Shown here: one piece after another, positions 25,788 to 35,187 of the stretch
How positions within the stretch are numbered: position 1 is the stretch's first letter
Layout of the letters: every line of letters starts with the position of its first letter
Source: CAWCAL01 sp963695075
GTDB taxonomy: Bacteria; Actinomycetota; Acidimicrobiia; Acidimicrobiales; CAWCAL01
Direction: 5' to 3'
Length of the DNA: 64,000 nucleotides
NCBI GenBank assembly: GCA_963695075.1
Contig: CAVOFR010000007.1
Span: 248,001-312,000, forward strand
Made by a program: the position numbers and the translations under genes
The notes under the pieces: generated by a model
What the model was told of the DNA's origin: nothing
Seen by the model: only the letters and a program-made list of their open reading frames with translations
Database searches by the model: none

Positions 25788-26258
25788 TCACTCCAGCTGC
25801 AGTGCCCACACGCCGTCGCCGAGGAGCTCGGTCATCCATTCGTACGCGATGCGCGGAACGGCGTCGTCGTCATCGAGTTCGATCGGGACATGGGCGTCGT
25901 CCTCGGTTTCGATGCCGATGGCGGCCGAGAGCACGAGCCGAACCGAGTTGACGGCACGGAGGAACGCTTCGAGCTCCTCGGTGGTCATCGACTCGGCGTC
26001 GAGGGCGGCCTGGAGCTGATCCAGGTCGTCGAATCGGCGGGCCAGCAGATCATCGCCCATCAGCCGTCGATACTCGGCTTCCTTGTCCTCGTCATCAGGA
26101 TGGGCCGGTGGGAACAGGCGGGCCGTCATCTCGGTGTCGCCGGACATCAGGATGTCGCTCAGCTGAGGACCGACCGAAGCCAGGAGGTCTCGGGTGGAGT
26201 CGTCGAGCATCAGGCGAAACCGGCCGGTCGCCAATCGGGAGACGAGGCGCCCTCTCAT
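25788..26258 (-). CDS. DUF2017 family protein
   Basis: A 156-residue acidic, helical protein of the DUF2017 family, regularly found directly behind clpS in actinobacteria, as here (15 nt). Recognisable parts are the MLDDSTRDLLASVGPQL start region, the ARLFPPAHPDDEDKEAEY stretch and RRFDDLDQL. Function unknown; the constant neighbourhood suggests a link to N-degron proteolysis. Confidence 0.85.
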   Translation of the reverse strand: MRGRLVSRLATGRFRLMLDDSTRDLLASVGPQLSDILMSGDTEMTARLFPPAHPDDEDKEAEYRRLMGDDLLARRFDDLDQLQAALDAESMTTEELEAFLRAVNSVRLVLSAAIGIETEDDAHVPIELDDDDAVPRIAYEWMTELLGDGVWALQLE

Positions 26259-26273
26259 CGCCTCACCTCGGGG

Positions 26274-26567
26274 TCAGACATCGGCTTGCGTCGTCGCCCA
26301 GAGCCCGTGCTCGTGCAGGCGGAAGACGTCCAGCTCGCACTTCTCCCGGTTCCCGCTCGCCACGACCGATCGGCCTTCGTTGTGCACCTCGAGCATCAGC
26401 TTCTCGGCCTTGGCCTTGGGGTACCCGAAGAGCTTCTGCAGGACATAGGTCACGTACTGCATGAGGTTGACCGGGTCGTTCCACACGATGACCACCCATG
26501 GCCGATCGGGGACCACGATGTCCTCGTCCTCGGGGGTCCGCACCGGAGTGGGCATGGGGGCCGTCAT
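26274..26567 (-). CDS. clpS: ATP-dependent Clp protease adaptor
   Basis: A 97-residue ClpS that delivers N-degron substrates to ClpAP or ClpCP. The core motif PWVVIVWNDPVNLMQYVTYVL contains the N-D-x-x-N acid cluster that binds the substrate N-terminus; KAEKLMLEVHNEGRSVVASG is the ClpA/C-contact helix. ATG 26567 was chosen for the usual length with a flexible ~20-residue start; the longer frame has no family similarity. Confidence 0.93.
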   Translation of the reverse strand: MTAPMPTPVRTPEDEDIVVPDRPWVVIVWNDPVNLMQYVTYVLQKLFGYPKAKAEKLMLEVHNEGRSVVASGNREKCELDVFRLHEHGLWATTQADV

Positions 26568-26607
26568 CAGCGCAATTGTCGCAGACGTTCGCCCGGTCGT
26601 GGGTCGG

Positions 26608-28677
26608 TCAGTCGGGGAGCGGCCGGAGCCGCCTCCCGTCGCCGTCGCCCTCGACGAGGTAGAGGGTGATCGCGTTGTCGCCCTCGCCGAACAACCCGGC
26701 GGGGAGCAGAGCGGCAGCGGCAGCGGCATCGAAGCCCTCGGCATGGAGCTGGGCCGTCGTCCCGACCACCCCCTCGACGGCCACGACCACCTCGGCGCCC
26801 GGGACGAGTCCGGCGTCGGGTTCGAGCCCGTAGCGAATCGCTATGTAGGTGGGAACCTCTTCGCTCGTCGCGGGTTGCGGCCCACCATCGGGATGGATCC
26901 ACTCGGCGTCCGCGTCGATGGGTGGGCCGACATCGAGATCGGCGATGGGACGGTCCACGAGGTCGCCGTGGGGTCCGAGCCGGTGCAGCCGGTAGGTCTC
27001 CCCCGGTTCGCCCCCGACCGGTCGGGAGCGCAGCATGCGGGCGAAACCGGCCTCGCCGTCGACCCGAGCGAAGCCGTCGGCGTCGGACTCGATCTCGTTG
27101 AACTTCCAGTCGAGCACCATCGGGTCGTCGGTGTGTCGGTCCTCGGCGGTGAGATCCATTCCGTCGACCTCGTAGGGGAGCTCGACGTCCAGGAGCCCGG
27201 CGATCGTGGGAGCGACGTCGATCGACCGTGCCGGCCGGTCGTCGATCTCTCCTCGGGTCTGGTCGGGGGCCTTGACGAACAAGGGAGCCCAGGCGACCTC
27301 GTGGGCGTTCTCCTCGCTGAGTCCCCGGATCGGTGATCCCGCCGTGAAGCCGGCACCGTGGTCGGCCGCCACGACGAGGATGCTCGGATCCAGGCGATCG
27401 ATCGATTCCAGCCCGTCGAGAATCTCGCCGAGGATCGTGTCGGTGTGCTGGAGCTGCACCTGGTGCCGGAGCCGGCCCAGCTCGACCAGCTGTCCGTCGA
27501 CGTTGGGGTAGACGCCGGCGGCGTCCGGGGTGGGCCAGATGAAGAACTCGGCGCCGCGGGCGGGGTGGTGGCCGCGGTATCGCGTTCCGTCGGCGTTCAG
27601 CTTGAACTCCTGGTGGGGAAGGAGAACGTGGAGGAAGTCGAATCCCGGAATGTCACCGGGCGGCATGGCCGAGACGAAACCTCGGTAGCGGTCCTCGGCC
27701 CGGGGATCCACCGGGAGCTGGTCGGCGGCGAAGTCGGCCTGCTCGAGGGCATCGTGATCGACCGTCACCCGGTGCCACCACACGCGACCGGCGTCGTCGA
27801 GCAGGTCGGTGACGATCTCGCGTGGCTTCGCCCACCGGGTCTCGGTCGAGTCGCACACCGAGTCCGGGCACAGCTGGGTGATCGGCTCGATGGAGCGCAC
27901 CTCCATCGCATCGCCGAGCGCGGTGAAGAGGCTGTCCGGGTGTCCGACATCGGTGGCCGGCTCTTCGGTGGGGCCGGGAAGCACTCCCGTGATCAGAGCG
28001 GGAACGGCGGCGGTGGTGTTGGGCGCGACGGTGGTGTGATTGCGGTGCCAGGTCGACATGGCTGCCAGCCGAGCGAAGTTCGGGAACAGCTCGGCGTCGA
28101 TGGCGCCCCCGCCGTCGAGCAGGGAACCCGTCGGGAACTCGTCGAAGACGATCATCACCACCGGAGCCGGTGTGCCGACCTCGATCCCGCTTGCCGCGTC
28201 GGCCTCGGAACCGAAGACCACCGAGCCCGCCGGACCCGCCAGGAACAGCCCGGCGAATACCAGCGGAGCGGCCGCCAGCACCCTGAGCCACTGGCCGACG
28301 GGATCCCACCGGTGGGCCCATGCGAACCCGGTGGCAGCGGCGGCGGCGGCGAGGAGGACCACCGGGCGGCTCCAGTCTGTGCGCGTCGCGAGGAACTGGA
28401 GCACCGTCGCCATGACGAGCATGGAGAGCACCGCGGTGTGGACACCCGTGCGTAGGCGCCCGGTGCCCGTCGGAGCGGTCACCGCCCAGAGCGACAGGGT
28501 GGGGACCAGGATCACGACGACGAGGAACAGGACCACCTCGGCGGCGCCCGCACCTTTCGCTACGAACGCCCCGGCGTCGTCGCCGAACACCGCCAGGAGG
28601 GGCTGGGTGACGGCAAGGCTCGTGGCCCCCGCGAGCTCGGCGGCCCGCTTCACCTCGAACGAGCGGCGCTCGCTCAC
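26608..28677 (-). CDS. membrane sulfatase/alkaline-phosphatase-fold protein
   Basis: A 689-residue protein. Residues ~40-155 hold four or so membrane segments; the rest is an external alkaline-phosphatase-superfamily domain. The metal-site strands are VVMIVFDEFPTGSLL near residue 175 and ILVVAADHGAGFTAGS near 435, with NHTTVAPNTTAAVPAL between them in the place of the nucleophile region. No C/SxPxR sulfatase signature is seen, so it is sulfatase-like rather than a proven sulfatase. Substrate unknown. The ctaA stop lies 4 nt beyond its start, so it is cotranscribed behind ctaA. Confidence 0.82.
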   Translation of the reverse strand: MSERRSFEVKRAAELAGATSLAVTQPLLAVFGDDAGAFVAKGAGAAEVVLFLVVVILVPTLSLWAVTAPTGTGRLRTGVHTAVLSMLVMATVLQFLATRTDWSRPVVLLAAAAAATGFAWAHRWDPVGQWLRVLAAAPLVFAGLFLAGPAGSVVFGSEADAASGIEVGTPAPVVMIVFDEFPTGSLLDGGGAIDAELFPNFARLAAMSTWHRNHTTVAPNTTAAVPALITGVLPGPTEEPATDVGHPDSLFTALGDAMEVRSIEPITQLCPDSVCDSTETRWAKPREIVTDLLDDAGRVWWHRVTVDHDALEQADFAADQLPVDPRAEDRYRGFVSAMPPGDIPGFDFLHVLLPHQEFKLNADGTRYRGHHPARGAEFFIWPTPDAAGVYPNVDGQLVELGRLRHQVQLQHTDTILGEILDGLESIDRLDPSILVVAADHGAGFTAGSPIRGLSEENAHEVAWAPLFVKAPDQTRGEIDDRPARSIDVAPTIAGLLDVELPYEVDGMDLTAEDRHTDDPMVLDWKFNEIESDADGFARVDGEAGFARMLRSRPVGGEPGETYRLHRLGPHGDLVDRPIADLDVGPPIDADAEWIHPDGGPQPATSEEVPTYIAIRYGLEPDAGLVPGAEVVVAVEGVVGTTAQLHAEGFDAAAAAALLPAGLFGEGDNAITLYLVEGDGDGRRLRPLPD

Positions 28678-29576
28678 GAGCTACGGGTCATCCGGAGCTC
28701 GTCTGCTGTTCGGAGGGCGGTCGCTCCGGCTGCCGGTGCCAGCAGGAGGTGTACACGCAGGACGGTCACCCAGACGACGAGGCTTCCCAGGACGTGTACG
28801 GCGACGAGGGCCGACGGCACGCCGGTGAAGTACTGGGTGTAACCGACGGCCGTCTGTCCGACCATGGCGGCGATCGCCATCGTGTGACGGCCCCGGAGGT
28901 CGCCGTCGCCGACGCGGAGCTGCCAAGCGATGACCAGGGCCAGTGCCACCAGGGTCAGGACCAGGACGCTGTGGACGCGGGCCACGGTCTGCAGCGCCAC
29001 GTCGAGGCGGTCGGCCTCGGGGTCCCCGCCGTGGGGGCCGGCACCGGTCACCAGCGTTCCACTGAGGAGGACGAGCGCGCTGAGCGTGGTCATGGCGCGG
29101 ACGAGCCGGCGTAGCAGCGCGCCGGGGTCGACGCGGGGAGCGGGGTCGGGGTTCGCCCGCTCGACGAGGGCGAGCGCGTTCCACACCAACACCAGCGACA
29201 CCAGGAAGTGCGCCATCACCGTGACCGGCGTCAGCTCGAGTCGCACTGTGATCGCACCGAGCACGATCTGGGCGACGACGCCGGCGACCAGTCCCCAGGA
29301 GAAGACGACGAGGTCCCGTCGATACGGCCGACGGCGCAACGAGCCGAGGACGGCGAGAATCACCGCGATCGAGACCACCCCGGTGAAGAGACGGTTCACG
29401 AACTCGACCATGGGGTGGAACTCGAGCTGAGCCACGAACTGGTCCTGTTCGCACGTTGGCCAGTCCGAGCAGCCGAGGCCCGAGCCGGTGAGACGTACGG
29501 CGGCGCCGGTCACCACGATGGTCGCCAGGGCGAGAAGCGCGAAGACCGTGACTTGGTGGTAGGCCTTCGGTGTCAC
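28674..29576 (-). CDS. ctaA: heme A synthase
   Basis: A 300-residue, eight-helix membrane enzyme oxidising heme O to heme A for the cox oxidase encoded nearby. Typical marks are GAAVRLTGSGLGCSDWPTCE near the start, FHPMVEFVNRLFTG with a heme His, HFLVSLVLVWNAL, TGAGPHGG and ARVHSVLVL. The GTG at 29576 gives the standard N-terminus. It is divergent from ctaB across 97 bp, so one intergenic region controls the whole heme O/A pathway. Confidence 0.92.
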   Translation of the reverse strand: MTPKAYHQVTVFALLALATIVVTGAAVRLTGSGLGCSDWPTCEQDQFVAQLEFHPMVEFVNRLFTGVVSIAVILAVLGSLRRRPYRRDLVVFSWGLVAGVVAQIVLGAITVRLELTPVTVMAHFLVSLVLVWNALALVERANPDPAPRVDPGALLRRLVRAMTTLSALVLLSGTLVTGAGPHGGDPEADRLDVALQTVARVHSVLVLTLVALALVIAWQLRVGDGDLRGRHTMAIAAMVGQTAVGYTQYFTGVPSALVAVHVLGSLVVWVTVLRVHLLLAPAAGATALRTADELRMTRSS

Positions 29577-29660
29577 GGTGGGGATGCTACGGGCGCGTCG
29601 GGCGCGCTGGTCAGTTGTCGAGGGGAATGGGCCATCTTGGAGCGGCTCGGGGTCGCCTCG

Positions 29661-29666
29661 TAATCT
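29661..29666 (+). promoter_or_regulatory. candidate -10 box of leaderless ctaB transcript
   Basis: TAATCT ends 7 nt before the ctaB ATG at 29674, with TTGGAG at 29637-29642 as a possible -35 (18-nt spacer). It lies in the 97-bp region shared with divergent ctaA. Confidence 0.5.
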
Positions 29667-29673
29667 CATCCTG

Positions 29674-30570
29674 ATGCTGCAGATCGAGCAACCCCCCGTG
29701 AGCGCGCGCCTGCGCGGCTATGTGGCCCTCACGAAGCCTCGCATCATCGAGTTGCTGCTCGTCACCACCGTGCCGACCATGGTCTTGGCACAGCACGGTC
29801 TGCCCTCTCTCTGGCTGATGACCGCCACCGTGGTCGGGGGGACCCTTTCGGCCGGCGGCGCCAACGCCATCAACATGTATGTCGACCGGGACATAGACGC
29901 GCTGATGGAGCGTACGCAACATCGGCCGTTGGTCGAGGGCGTCATGACGCCTCGCGCCGCGCTGACCTTCGCCATCGGGCTCGAGGCGTTCGCCTTCGTC
30001 TGGCTCGCCCAGTTCGTCAACCTGCTCAGTGCGGTGCTGGCGCTGGCCGCCTGCCTGTTCTACGTCTTCGTCTACACGCTGTGGCTCAAGCGGACCTCGA
30101 CCCAGAACATCGTCATCGGTGGTGCCGCGGGAGCGGCGCCGGTCCTCATCGGTTGGTCGGCGGTCACCGATGCGCTCGCCTGGGAGCCCGTCGTGCTCTT
30201 CGCCGTGATCTTCTTCTGGACCCCGCCCCACTTCTGGGCGCTGGCGGTGCGCTACGACGCCGACTATCGCGCCGCGGAGATCCCCATGCTCCCGTCGGTC
30301 GCCGGCAAGGCCGAGACCGTCGCCGGGATCATCCGCTACAGCGTGGTGATGGTTGGGTTCAGCTTCCTGTTCGGTGTAGTAGCCGGTATGGGCCTCATCT
30401 ACTGGGCCGTCGCCGTCATCGGAGGCGGGCTGTTCTGTGCCATGGCGTTTTCGCTGCGGGCCCACTTCGACGCCAGGACGGCCATGCGGCTCTTCCACTT
30501 CTCGATCACTTATCTCACTGCGCTGTTCGTCTCCGTGGCCGTCGACGAGCTCGTCCGGAGCGGGCTGTGA
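29674..30570 (+). CDS. ctaB: protoheme IX farnesyltransferase (heme O synthase)
   Basis: A 298-residue UbiA-superfamily prenyltransferase with about nine membrane segments. The first Asp motif is NMYVDRDIDALMERTQHRPL, the second is DADYRAAEIPMLP; YVALTKPRIIELLL opens the protein and FFWTPPHFWALA is diagnostic of CtaB. It makes heme O for CtaA. Start 29674 was preferred over the frame-opening ATG at 29578 on family length. Confidence 0.94.
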   Translation: MLQIEQPPVSARLRGYVALTKPRIIELLLVTTVPTMVLAQHGLPSLWLMTATVVGGTLSAGGANAINMYVDRDIDALMERTQHRPLVEGVMTPRAALTFAIGLEAFAFVWLAQFVNLLSAVLALAACLFYVFVYTLWLKRTSTQNIVIGGAAGAAPVLIGWSAVTDALAWEPVVLFAVIFFWTPPHFWALAVRYDADYRAAEIPMLPSVAGKAETVAGIIRYSVVMVGFSFLFGVVAGMGLIYWAVAVIGGGLFCAMAFSLRAHFDARTAMRLFHFSITYLTALFVSVAVDELVRSGL

Positions 30571-30721
30571 TCGGGTCATTTCGTGATCATCCGCTCCGGT
30601 TCGTTGCTGTTCGGACGCCCCGAGTAGCATCGCTGCCGGTTCCGGGACGTCCATCGGATGACGCGTCCCCATTTCGGCCGAAACCCGCGAGGTCCCCACT
30701 TCAGATGACAACCTCAGTGCG

Positions 30722-32368
30722 ATGACTGCCACGGCAACGCCAACCGCCCGGGACGAAGACCTCGAGGGGATCGTGACGCTGCCCCCGCGGGCCGAGGCCA
30801 CGACGGCCGAGGAATACCTGGGATCCACCGACCACAAGGTGATCGGGCGCCTCTACATCGGGGCGGCCATGGGCTTCGGTCTCCTCGCTGCGGTCGCCGG
30901 TCTGCTCGCGTCGATCGAACGTGTCTCGCTGGCCGACTACGACATCTTCGACGAGAACATCGCCCTCCAGATCTTCTCGCTCCATCGGATCGGGTTGCTG
31001 TACCTGCTCGTGATTCCGCTCACGATCGGCCTGGCCACCGTGATCGTGCCGCTCCAGGTGGGCGCTCAGACGCTCGCCTTCCCCCGGTTCGCAGCCGTCG
31101 GTTTCTGGACCTGGTTCATCGGAGCCGTCGCCTTCATCCTGGCCTACCTCGTCGACGGCGGGCCGGGTGGAGCCGAGCCGCAGTCCCGCGAGCTCTGGGT
31201 CGCCACGCTCGGGATGATCGTCGTCGGACTCGTCATCTCGCTCGTCGCCCTGGTCGCCACCGTGCTCGCCGGGCGAGCTCCCGGCATGGGGCTCATCGAC
31301 ACGCCGTTCTTCGCTTGGTCGGTACTCGTCGCCGCCGTCATCTGGATCCTGTCGCTCGCCTCGCTGCTCGCCACGATCGTCCTCGGGTTCCTGACCACCA
31401 CGTACGGTCCGTCGCTGCTCGGCCAGCCGCTGCTGGGAGGCGCCGAGGAGACCTGGGTCCTCGTCGGCTGGTTCGCCGAGCGACCACAGGTGATCTCCCT
31501 GCTCGTGGTCGGTTTGGGTATCACCAGCGAGGTCGTCGCGTCGACCGCTGGGGTCGCGCCCCGAGCCCGGGGGCTCCTGTTCGCCTCGATCGCCCTCTTC
31601 GGTGCCCTGAGTCTCGGACCCTGGGCCCAGACGACGCTGTACCCGTCGCAGGCAGACGATGCCATCTCCATCGTTGTCGCCTTCCTGATCGGGCTCCCCC
31701 TGCTCGTCCTCATCGGGGGCTGGGCCGACACCCTCCGGCGAGGGACCATGACGAAAGCCCATGCCGCCACCTACGGTTCGGTGGCCTTCGTCCTGTTGAG
31801 CCTCGGCGCCGTGATCACCGGCGAGCTCATGGTCATCCAGCAGCTCGACCTGTTCGGAACCTCCGCCGTCTCGGCTCAGTTCGCGTTCGCGGTCACAGGT
31901 GCCCTGGCAGCGAGCATTGCCGGGCTGGCCCGCTGGGCCCCCAAGATATGGGGCCGCATACTTGCCGATCGTCTGCTGTCGGGAACGGCGCTGCTCGTCA
32001 TGTGCGGCGGCCTGGTGGTCGGCGTGGTCGAGCTGATCGGCGGCTTCCTCGATCAGCCCGAGCCCGGTGGCCTCCTCGATCTCGAAGACACCAGGGTGCT
32101 CGTGGCCGACGGTCTGGATTCGACGATGGAGCTCCTCAACGGTTTGGCAGCGGGAGGCTGGGCGGTGGTCGGGCTTACCCTCCTCGCCGTGATCCTCGCG
32201 CTGGCCCTGCCGTCCACCGGACCGGGATATCCCGTCCAGGACGATCCGTGGGGAGAGGGACAGACTCTCGAATGGGCGGTCTCCTCGCCGCCTCCGGCCG
32301 ACAACTTCGCCGAGGTGCCCACCGTCGATGGGCCCACGCCCCTGCTCAGCGACGAGGAGACGTCATGA
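30722..32368 (+). CDS. cytochrome oxidase subunit I paralogue lacking metal-ligand histidines
   Basis: A 548-residue multi-pass protein plainly related to the coxA product downstream: STDHKVIG, IFSLHRIGLLYLLVIPL, VPLQVGAQTLAFPR and the tail DPWGEGQTLEWAVSSPPP all line up with that protein. Yet only three histidines exist (38, 88, 347). Position 88 aligns with the low-spin heme His, but the HPEVY site reads ERPQV (253-257), the HH pair QT (303-304) and HFH reads QFA (386-388). It cannot bind CuB and the two hemes in the known way. No frameshift or stop is present, so it appears maintained as a non-catalytic protein. It heads the cox locus and overlaps the next gene by 4 nt. Confidence 0.85.
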   Translation: MTATATPTARDEDLEGIVTLPPRAEATTAEEYLGSTDHKVIGRLYIGAAMGFGLLAAVAGLLASIERVSLADYDIFDENIALQIFSLHRIGLLYLLVIPLTIGLATVIVPLQVGAQTLAFPRFAAVGFWTWFIGAVAFILAYLVDGGPGGAEPQSRELWVATLGMIVVGLVISLVALVATVLAGRAPGMGLIDTPFFAWSVLVAAVIWILSLASLLATIVLGFLTTTYGPSLLGQPLLGGAEETWVLVGWFAERPQVISLLVVGLGITSEVVASTAGVAPRARGLLFASIALFGALSLGPWAQTTLYPSQADDAISIVVAFLIGLPLLVLIGGWADTLRRGTMTKAHAATYGSVAFVLLSLGAVITGELMVIQQLDLFGTSAVSAQFAFAVTGALAASIAGLARWAPKIWGRILADRLLSGTALLVMCGGLVVGVVELIGGFLDQPEPGGLLDLEDTRVLVADGLDSTMELLNGLAAGGWAVVGLTLLAVILALALPSTGPGYPVQDDPWGEGQTLEWAVSSPPPADNFAEVPTVDGPTPLLSDEETS

Positions 32369-32973
32369 CCGACCTCAGCCTCGAGCCCATGCTCCCGCAA
32401 TCGGCCGGAGCCCCCGAGCCGAATCGACAGCGCGTCCTGTTGACGACGTCGGTCGTGGTCAGTGCCGCCATCGGCATGTTCTTCATCTCGCTGGTCGGCT
32501 ACTACCTGCAAGCCCGCGGAGCGGCTCTCGAAGCCGGCGAGTCCTGGCTCGACGAGTCCATCATCCGACTCCAGCCCGCCAACATGGCGCTCGGCACCCT
32601 CGCTCTGTCGCTCGTGACCGTGTATTGGCTGGTCTACTCGGTACGCAACAACGACCGGCCCAACGCCTATGTCGCTCTGCTGATCAGCCTCGCCCTCGGC
32701 GGAGCGGTGATCAACGCGGTGGCCTTCGTCCTGGCCGACAGTGGACTCAGCGTGCGGGACTCGGTGATCGGCATGCTCGTCTACGCCCTCTCCGGATCGT
32801 TCATCGTTCTGATGCTGGCCGCCATGCTCTATCTGGTCGTCGTCGGTTTCCGGCTCCTCGGGGCACAGAATCCGAGCGGGCTCACCGAGCTAGCCACCGC
32901 CGCAGCACTGTTCTGGCTCGCGACGACGCTGGTCTACAGCGTCATCTGGTACGCCGTGTACATCACCAAGTAG
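32365..32973 (+). CDS. subunit III-like membrane protein without histidine
   Basis: A 202-residue protein with five likely membrane segments, beginning inside the stop of the subunit I paralogue (ATGA). Size, helix layout and the final segment (ATAAALFWLATTLVYSVIWYAVYITK region) resemble cytochrome oxidase subunit III, as compared with coxC at 37170, but it has no histidine at all and lacks the GFHGVHV motif. The similarity is weak and structural in kind. It most likely forms a complex with the ligand-less subunit I-like protein. Confidence 0.7.
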   Translation: MTDLSLEPMLPQSAGAPEPNRQRVLLTTSVVVSAAIGMFFISLVGYYLQARGAALEAGESWLDESIIRLQPANMALGTLALSLVTVYWLVYSVRNNDRPNAYVALLISLALGGAVINAVAFVLADSGLSVRDSVIGMLVYALSGSFIVLMLAAMLYLVVVGFRLLGAQNPSGLTELATAAALFWLATTLVYSVIWYAVYITK

Positions 32974-32980
32974 GACTCCG

Positions 32981-33838
32981 ATGGTCACCACTGGTTCCAA
33001 ACTATTCTTCGGGTACTCCTTCGTCTCGCTGGTGGCTGCCGTTCTCTACGGCACCTCCACCGAGCTCGAGGGCAGCATCGAGCTCAAGGGGCAGGTGCCG
33101 TTCGTCGCTCTGCCCGACGGCATCGTCGACGGGTTGGTCGGGCCGATCACGTTGGGATACAAGGGCGGCGTCGGGGATCATCTCGGCTACAGCGTCCTGA
33201 TCGGGCTCGCCGCGATCTTCCTGTTGCTCGGCGTTATGACGACGGCCTTCCGTGATGCCGACGCGGACTCCGTCGCGCAGCTCTCCAACGGTGTCCTCGG
33301 TCGACTCCGGCGTCCGTCCCTGCTCAGCTTCTGGCCGCCGCTCGCCGCATTCGGCGCAGGCTGCATCGTGATCGGACTCGCGGTGTCGTCCATGCTCGTC
33401 GCCCTCGGCCTGGTGGTCTTCGTCCTGGTGCTGCTCGAATGGACCGCCTCGGCCTGGTCCGAGTCGGCCAGCGGCGATCCGGAGGTCAATAGGATCGCCC
33501 GCAACCGGCTCATGTTCCCGCTGGAGGTGCCGATCCTGGCGGTGGTCATCCTCGGTGGCATGGTCCTGGCCGTATCGCGCATCTTCCTCGCCGTCTCAGA
33601 GTTCGGATCGGTGTTCGCGGCCATCGGAATTGCCGCGGTCCTGCTGGCGATGGCTGCCATCGTCGCCACACGCGACACGGTGGACCGCAACCTCGTCGTG
33701 ACCCTCCTCGCCGTGGGAGCAGCGGTGCTCCTCATCGCGGGCGTCATGAGCGCGGTGGCCGGGAACCGCGACTTCGAAGAACACGAGTCGGGCGACGCCG
33801 AACAGGCGGCCTCGGTGCTGGCGGAGGACGGGTGGTGA
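32981..33838 (+). CDS. membrane protein of unknown function in the oxidase locus
   Basis: A 285-residue protein with about seven hydrophobic segments, 7 nt behind the subunit III-like gene. After a first helix comes a ~40-residue loop containing YKGGVGDHLGYS, then helices and the acidic FRDADADS loop. No family recognised. The tight spacing puts it in one unit with the two preceding oxidase-like genes; it may be the third part of that complex. The coxB frame overlaps its end only if a far-upstream coxB start is used. Confidence 0.72.
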   Translation: MVTTGSKLFFGYSFVSLVAAVLYGTSTELEGSIELKGQVPFVALPDGIVDGLVGPITLGYKGGVGDHLGYSVLIGLAAIFLLLGVMTTAFRDADADSVAQLSNGVLGRLRRPSLLSFWPPLAAFGAGCIVIGLAVSSMLVALGLVVFVLVLLEWTASAWSESASGDPEVNRIARNRLMFPLEVPILAVVILGGMVLAVSRIFLAVSEFGSVFAAIGIAAVLLAMAAIVATRDTVDRNLVVTLLAVGAAVLLIAGVMSAVAGNRDFEEHESGDAEQAASVLAEDGW

Positions 33839-33924
33839 TTCACCGCGCTCTCCACCGCTCGAACTTGGCGAAGGCGGGCCCCACCGACCATTCTCGCCGC
33901 CATGCTCGGCAGACCGGCTCGTCG

Positions 33925-35160
33925 ATGACGGCAACTCGACGGTTCTGCCGTGCCGGGTTGCCTCTGGCCGCCGTGATCTTCATCACGTCCTGTGCCAAGG
34001 ACGCACCGCTGGACACGCTCGATCCGGCCGGACCGGCCGCCAACCGAATCGACGGTCTGTGGAACTTCGTGGCGATCATCGCCACCGTCATCTTCTTTCT
34101 GTTCCAGGGCGCGCTCGTCTACGCCCTCATCCGCTTCCGCCGGCGCAAGAACGAGGCCGGCGAGGAGGACGACTCGCTTCCCGAACAGACCCACGGAAAC
34201 TTCAAGCTCGAGGTCGGTTGGACGATCGTTCCCGCCGTCATCCTGGTATTCGTGGCGGTGTACACGGTGAGCACCGTGTTCGCTCTCGAGGAGCGCGACG
34301 CCGACTCCGTACCGGTCGAGGTCATCGGCCAGCAGTGGTGGTGGGAGTATCACTACGGGGCCGCCGACCTGATCGAGGCCGGTCTCATTCCGGACCAGGA
34401 GTACGGTCGCGAGCAGATCATCACCGCGGCCGAGATGGTCATCCCGGTCGGTCGCCAGATGGACCTGGCCATCACCTCCCGCGACGTCATCCACAGCTTC
34501 TGGATCCCGCGTCTCAACGGCAAGAAGGATGCCGTGCCCGGTCGGAACCACACCTTGTCCATGGAGGCCGACGGCGTCGGTGAGTTCCAGGGCAACTGCG
34601 CCGAGTTCTGCGGCCTCAGCCACTCCCGGATGCAGATGTCGGTCCGGTCGGTGACCGACGAGGAGTTCAGCGAGTGGGCGGTCGCCATGCTGGGCGTCGC
34701 CGAGCGGCCCGCCGATGCGAGCGAGCTGGCCGTCCAGGGTCGAGAGATCTTTCGCTCCACGTGCTCGACCTGTCACCTGGTCGACGGCGGCGGAGCCGGC
34801 GCCGAGGGATGGGGCAACGAGGACCTCTACAACCCCGACAACGTCAACCTCCAGTCCCATCGCGCCCCCGATCTCACCCACTTCGTGAGCCGACCGCGCT
34901 ACGCAGGCGCCATCTTCGATCTGTACGAGGCCGATGAGCAGGGGTACATCCCCTTCGACTACGACCCCGCGAACATCGAACGCCCCGACCTCGAGGCGTG
35001 GCTGAAGGATCCGCCCGGCCGAAAGGCCATGTACCCCGAAGCCATACCAGCCGAGGATTCGCCCACCGGTGAGGAGATCCGGCCCCGCGGCATGCCGAAT
35101 CTCGCACTCACCGACGAGCAGGTCGATGCGCTCGTCGAATACCTGACAACCCTGCAATAG
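33925..35160 (+). CDS. coxB: cytochrome c oxidase subunit II with fused cytochrome c (caa3 type)
   Basis: A 411-residue lipoprotein-type subunit II. The lipobox AVIFITSC ends the signal; two membrane helices follow. The CuA site reads CAEFCGLSHSRM near residue 210, and GQQWWWEYHY is the aromatic electron-entry patch. The last ~130 residues are a cytochrome c domain with STCSTCH and a distal RGMPNL methionine, giving a caa3-type enzyme. ATG 33925 was chosen because it places the signal peptide correctly; a GTG at 33832 would add a hydrophilic leader. Confidence 0.92.
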   Translation: MTATRRFCRAGLPLAAVIFITSCAKDAPLDTLDPAGPAANRIDGLWNFVAIIATVIFFLFQGALVYALIRFRRRKNEAGEEDDSLPEQTHGNFKLEVGWTIVPAVILVFVAVYTVSTVFALEERDADSVPVEVIGQQWWWEYHYGAADLIEAGLIPDQEYGREQIITAAEMVIPVGRQMDLAITSRDVIHSFWIPRLNGKKDAVPGRNHTLSMEADGVGEFQGNCAEFCGLSHSRMQMSVRSVTDEEFSEWAVAMLGVAERPADASELAVQGREIFRSTCSTCHLVDGGGAGAEGWGNEDLYNPDNVNLQSHRAPDLTHFVSRPRYAGAIFDLYEADEQGYIPFDYDPANIERPDLEAWLKDPPGRKAMYPEAIPAEDSPTGEEIRPRGMPNLALTDEQVDALVEYLTTLQ

Positions 35161-35187
35161 CCTGCGCCAGGAGACCACGGAGCAGTC

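Noticed and set aside
30722..32368. Calling the first oxidase-like gene a functional second oxidase
   Set aside because: Five or more essential His positions are replaced and only three His exist in the protein.
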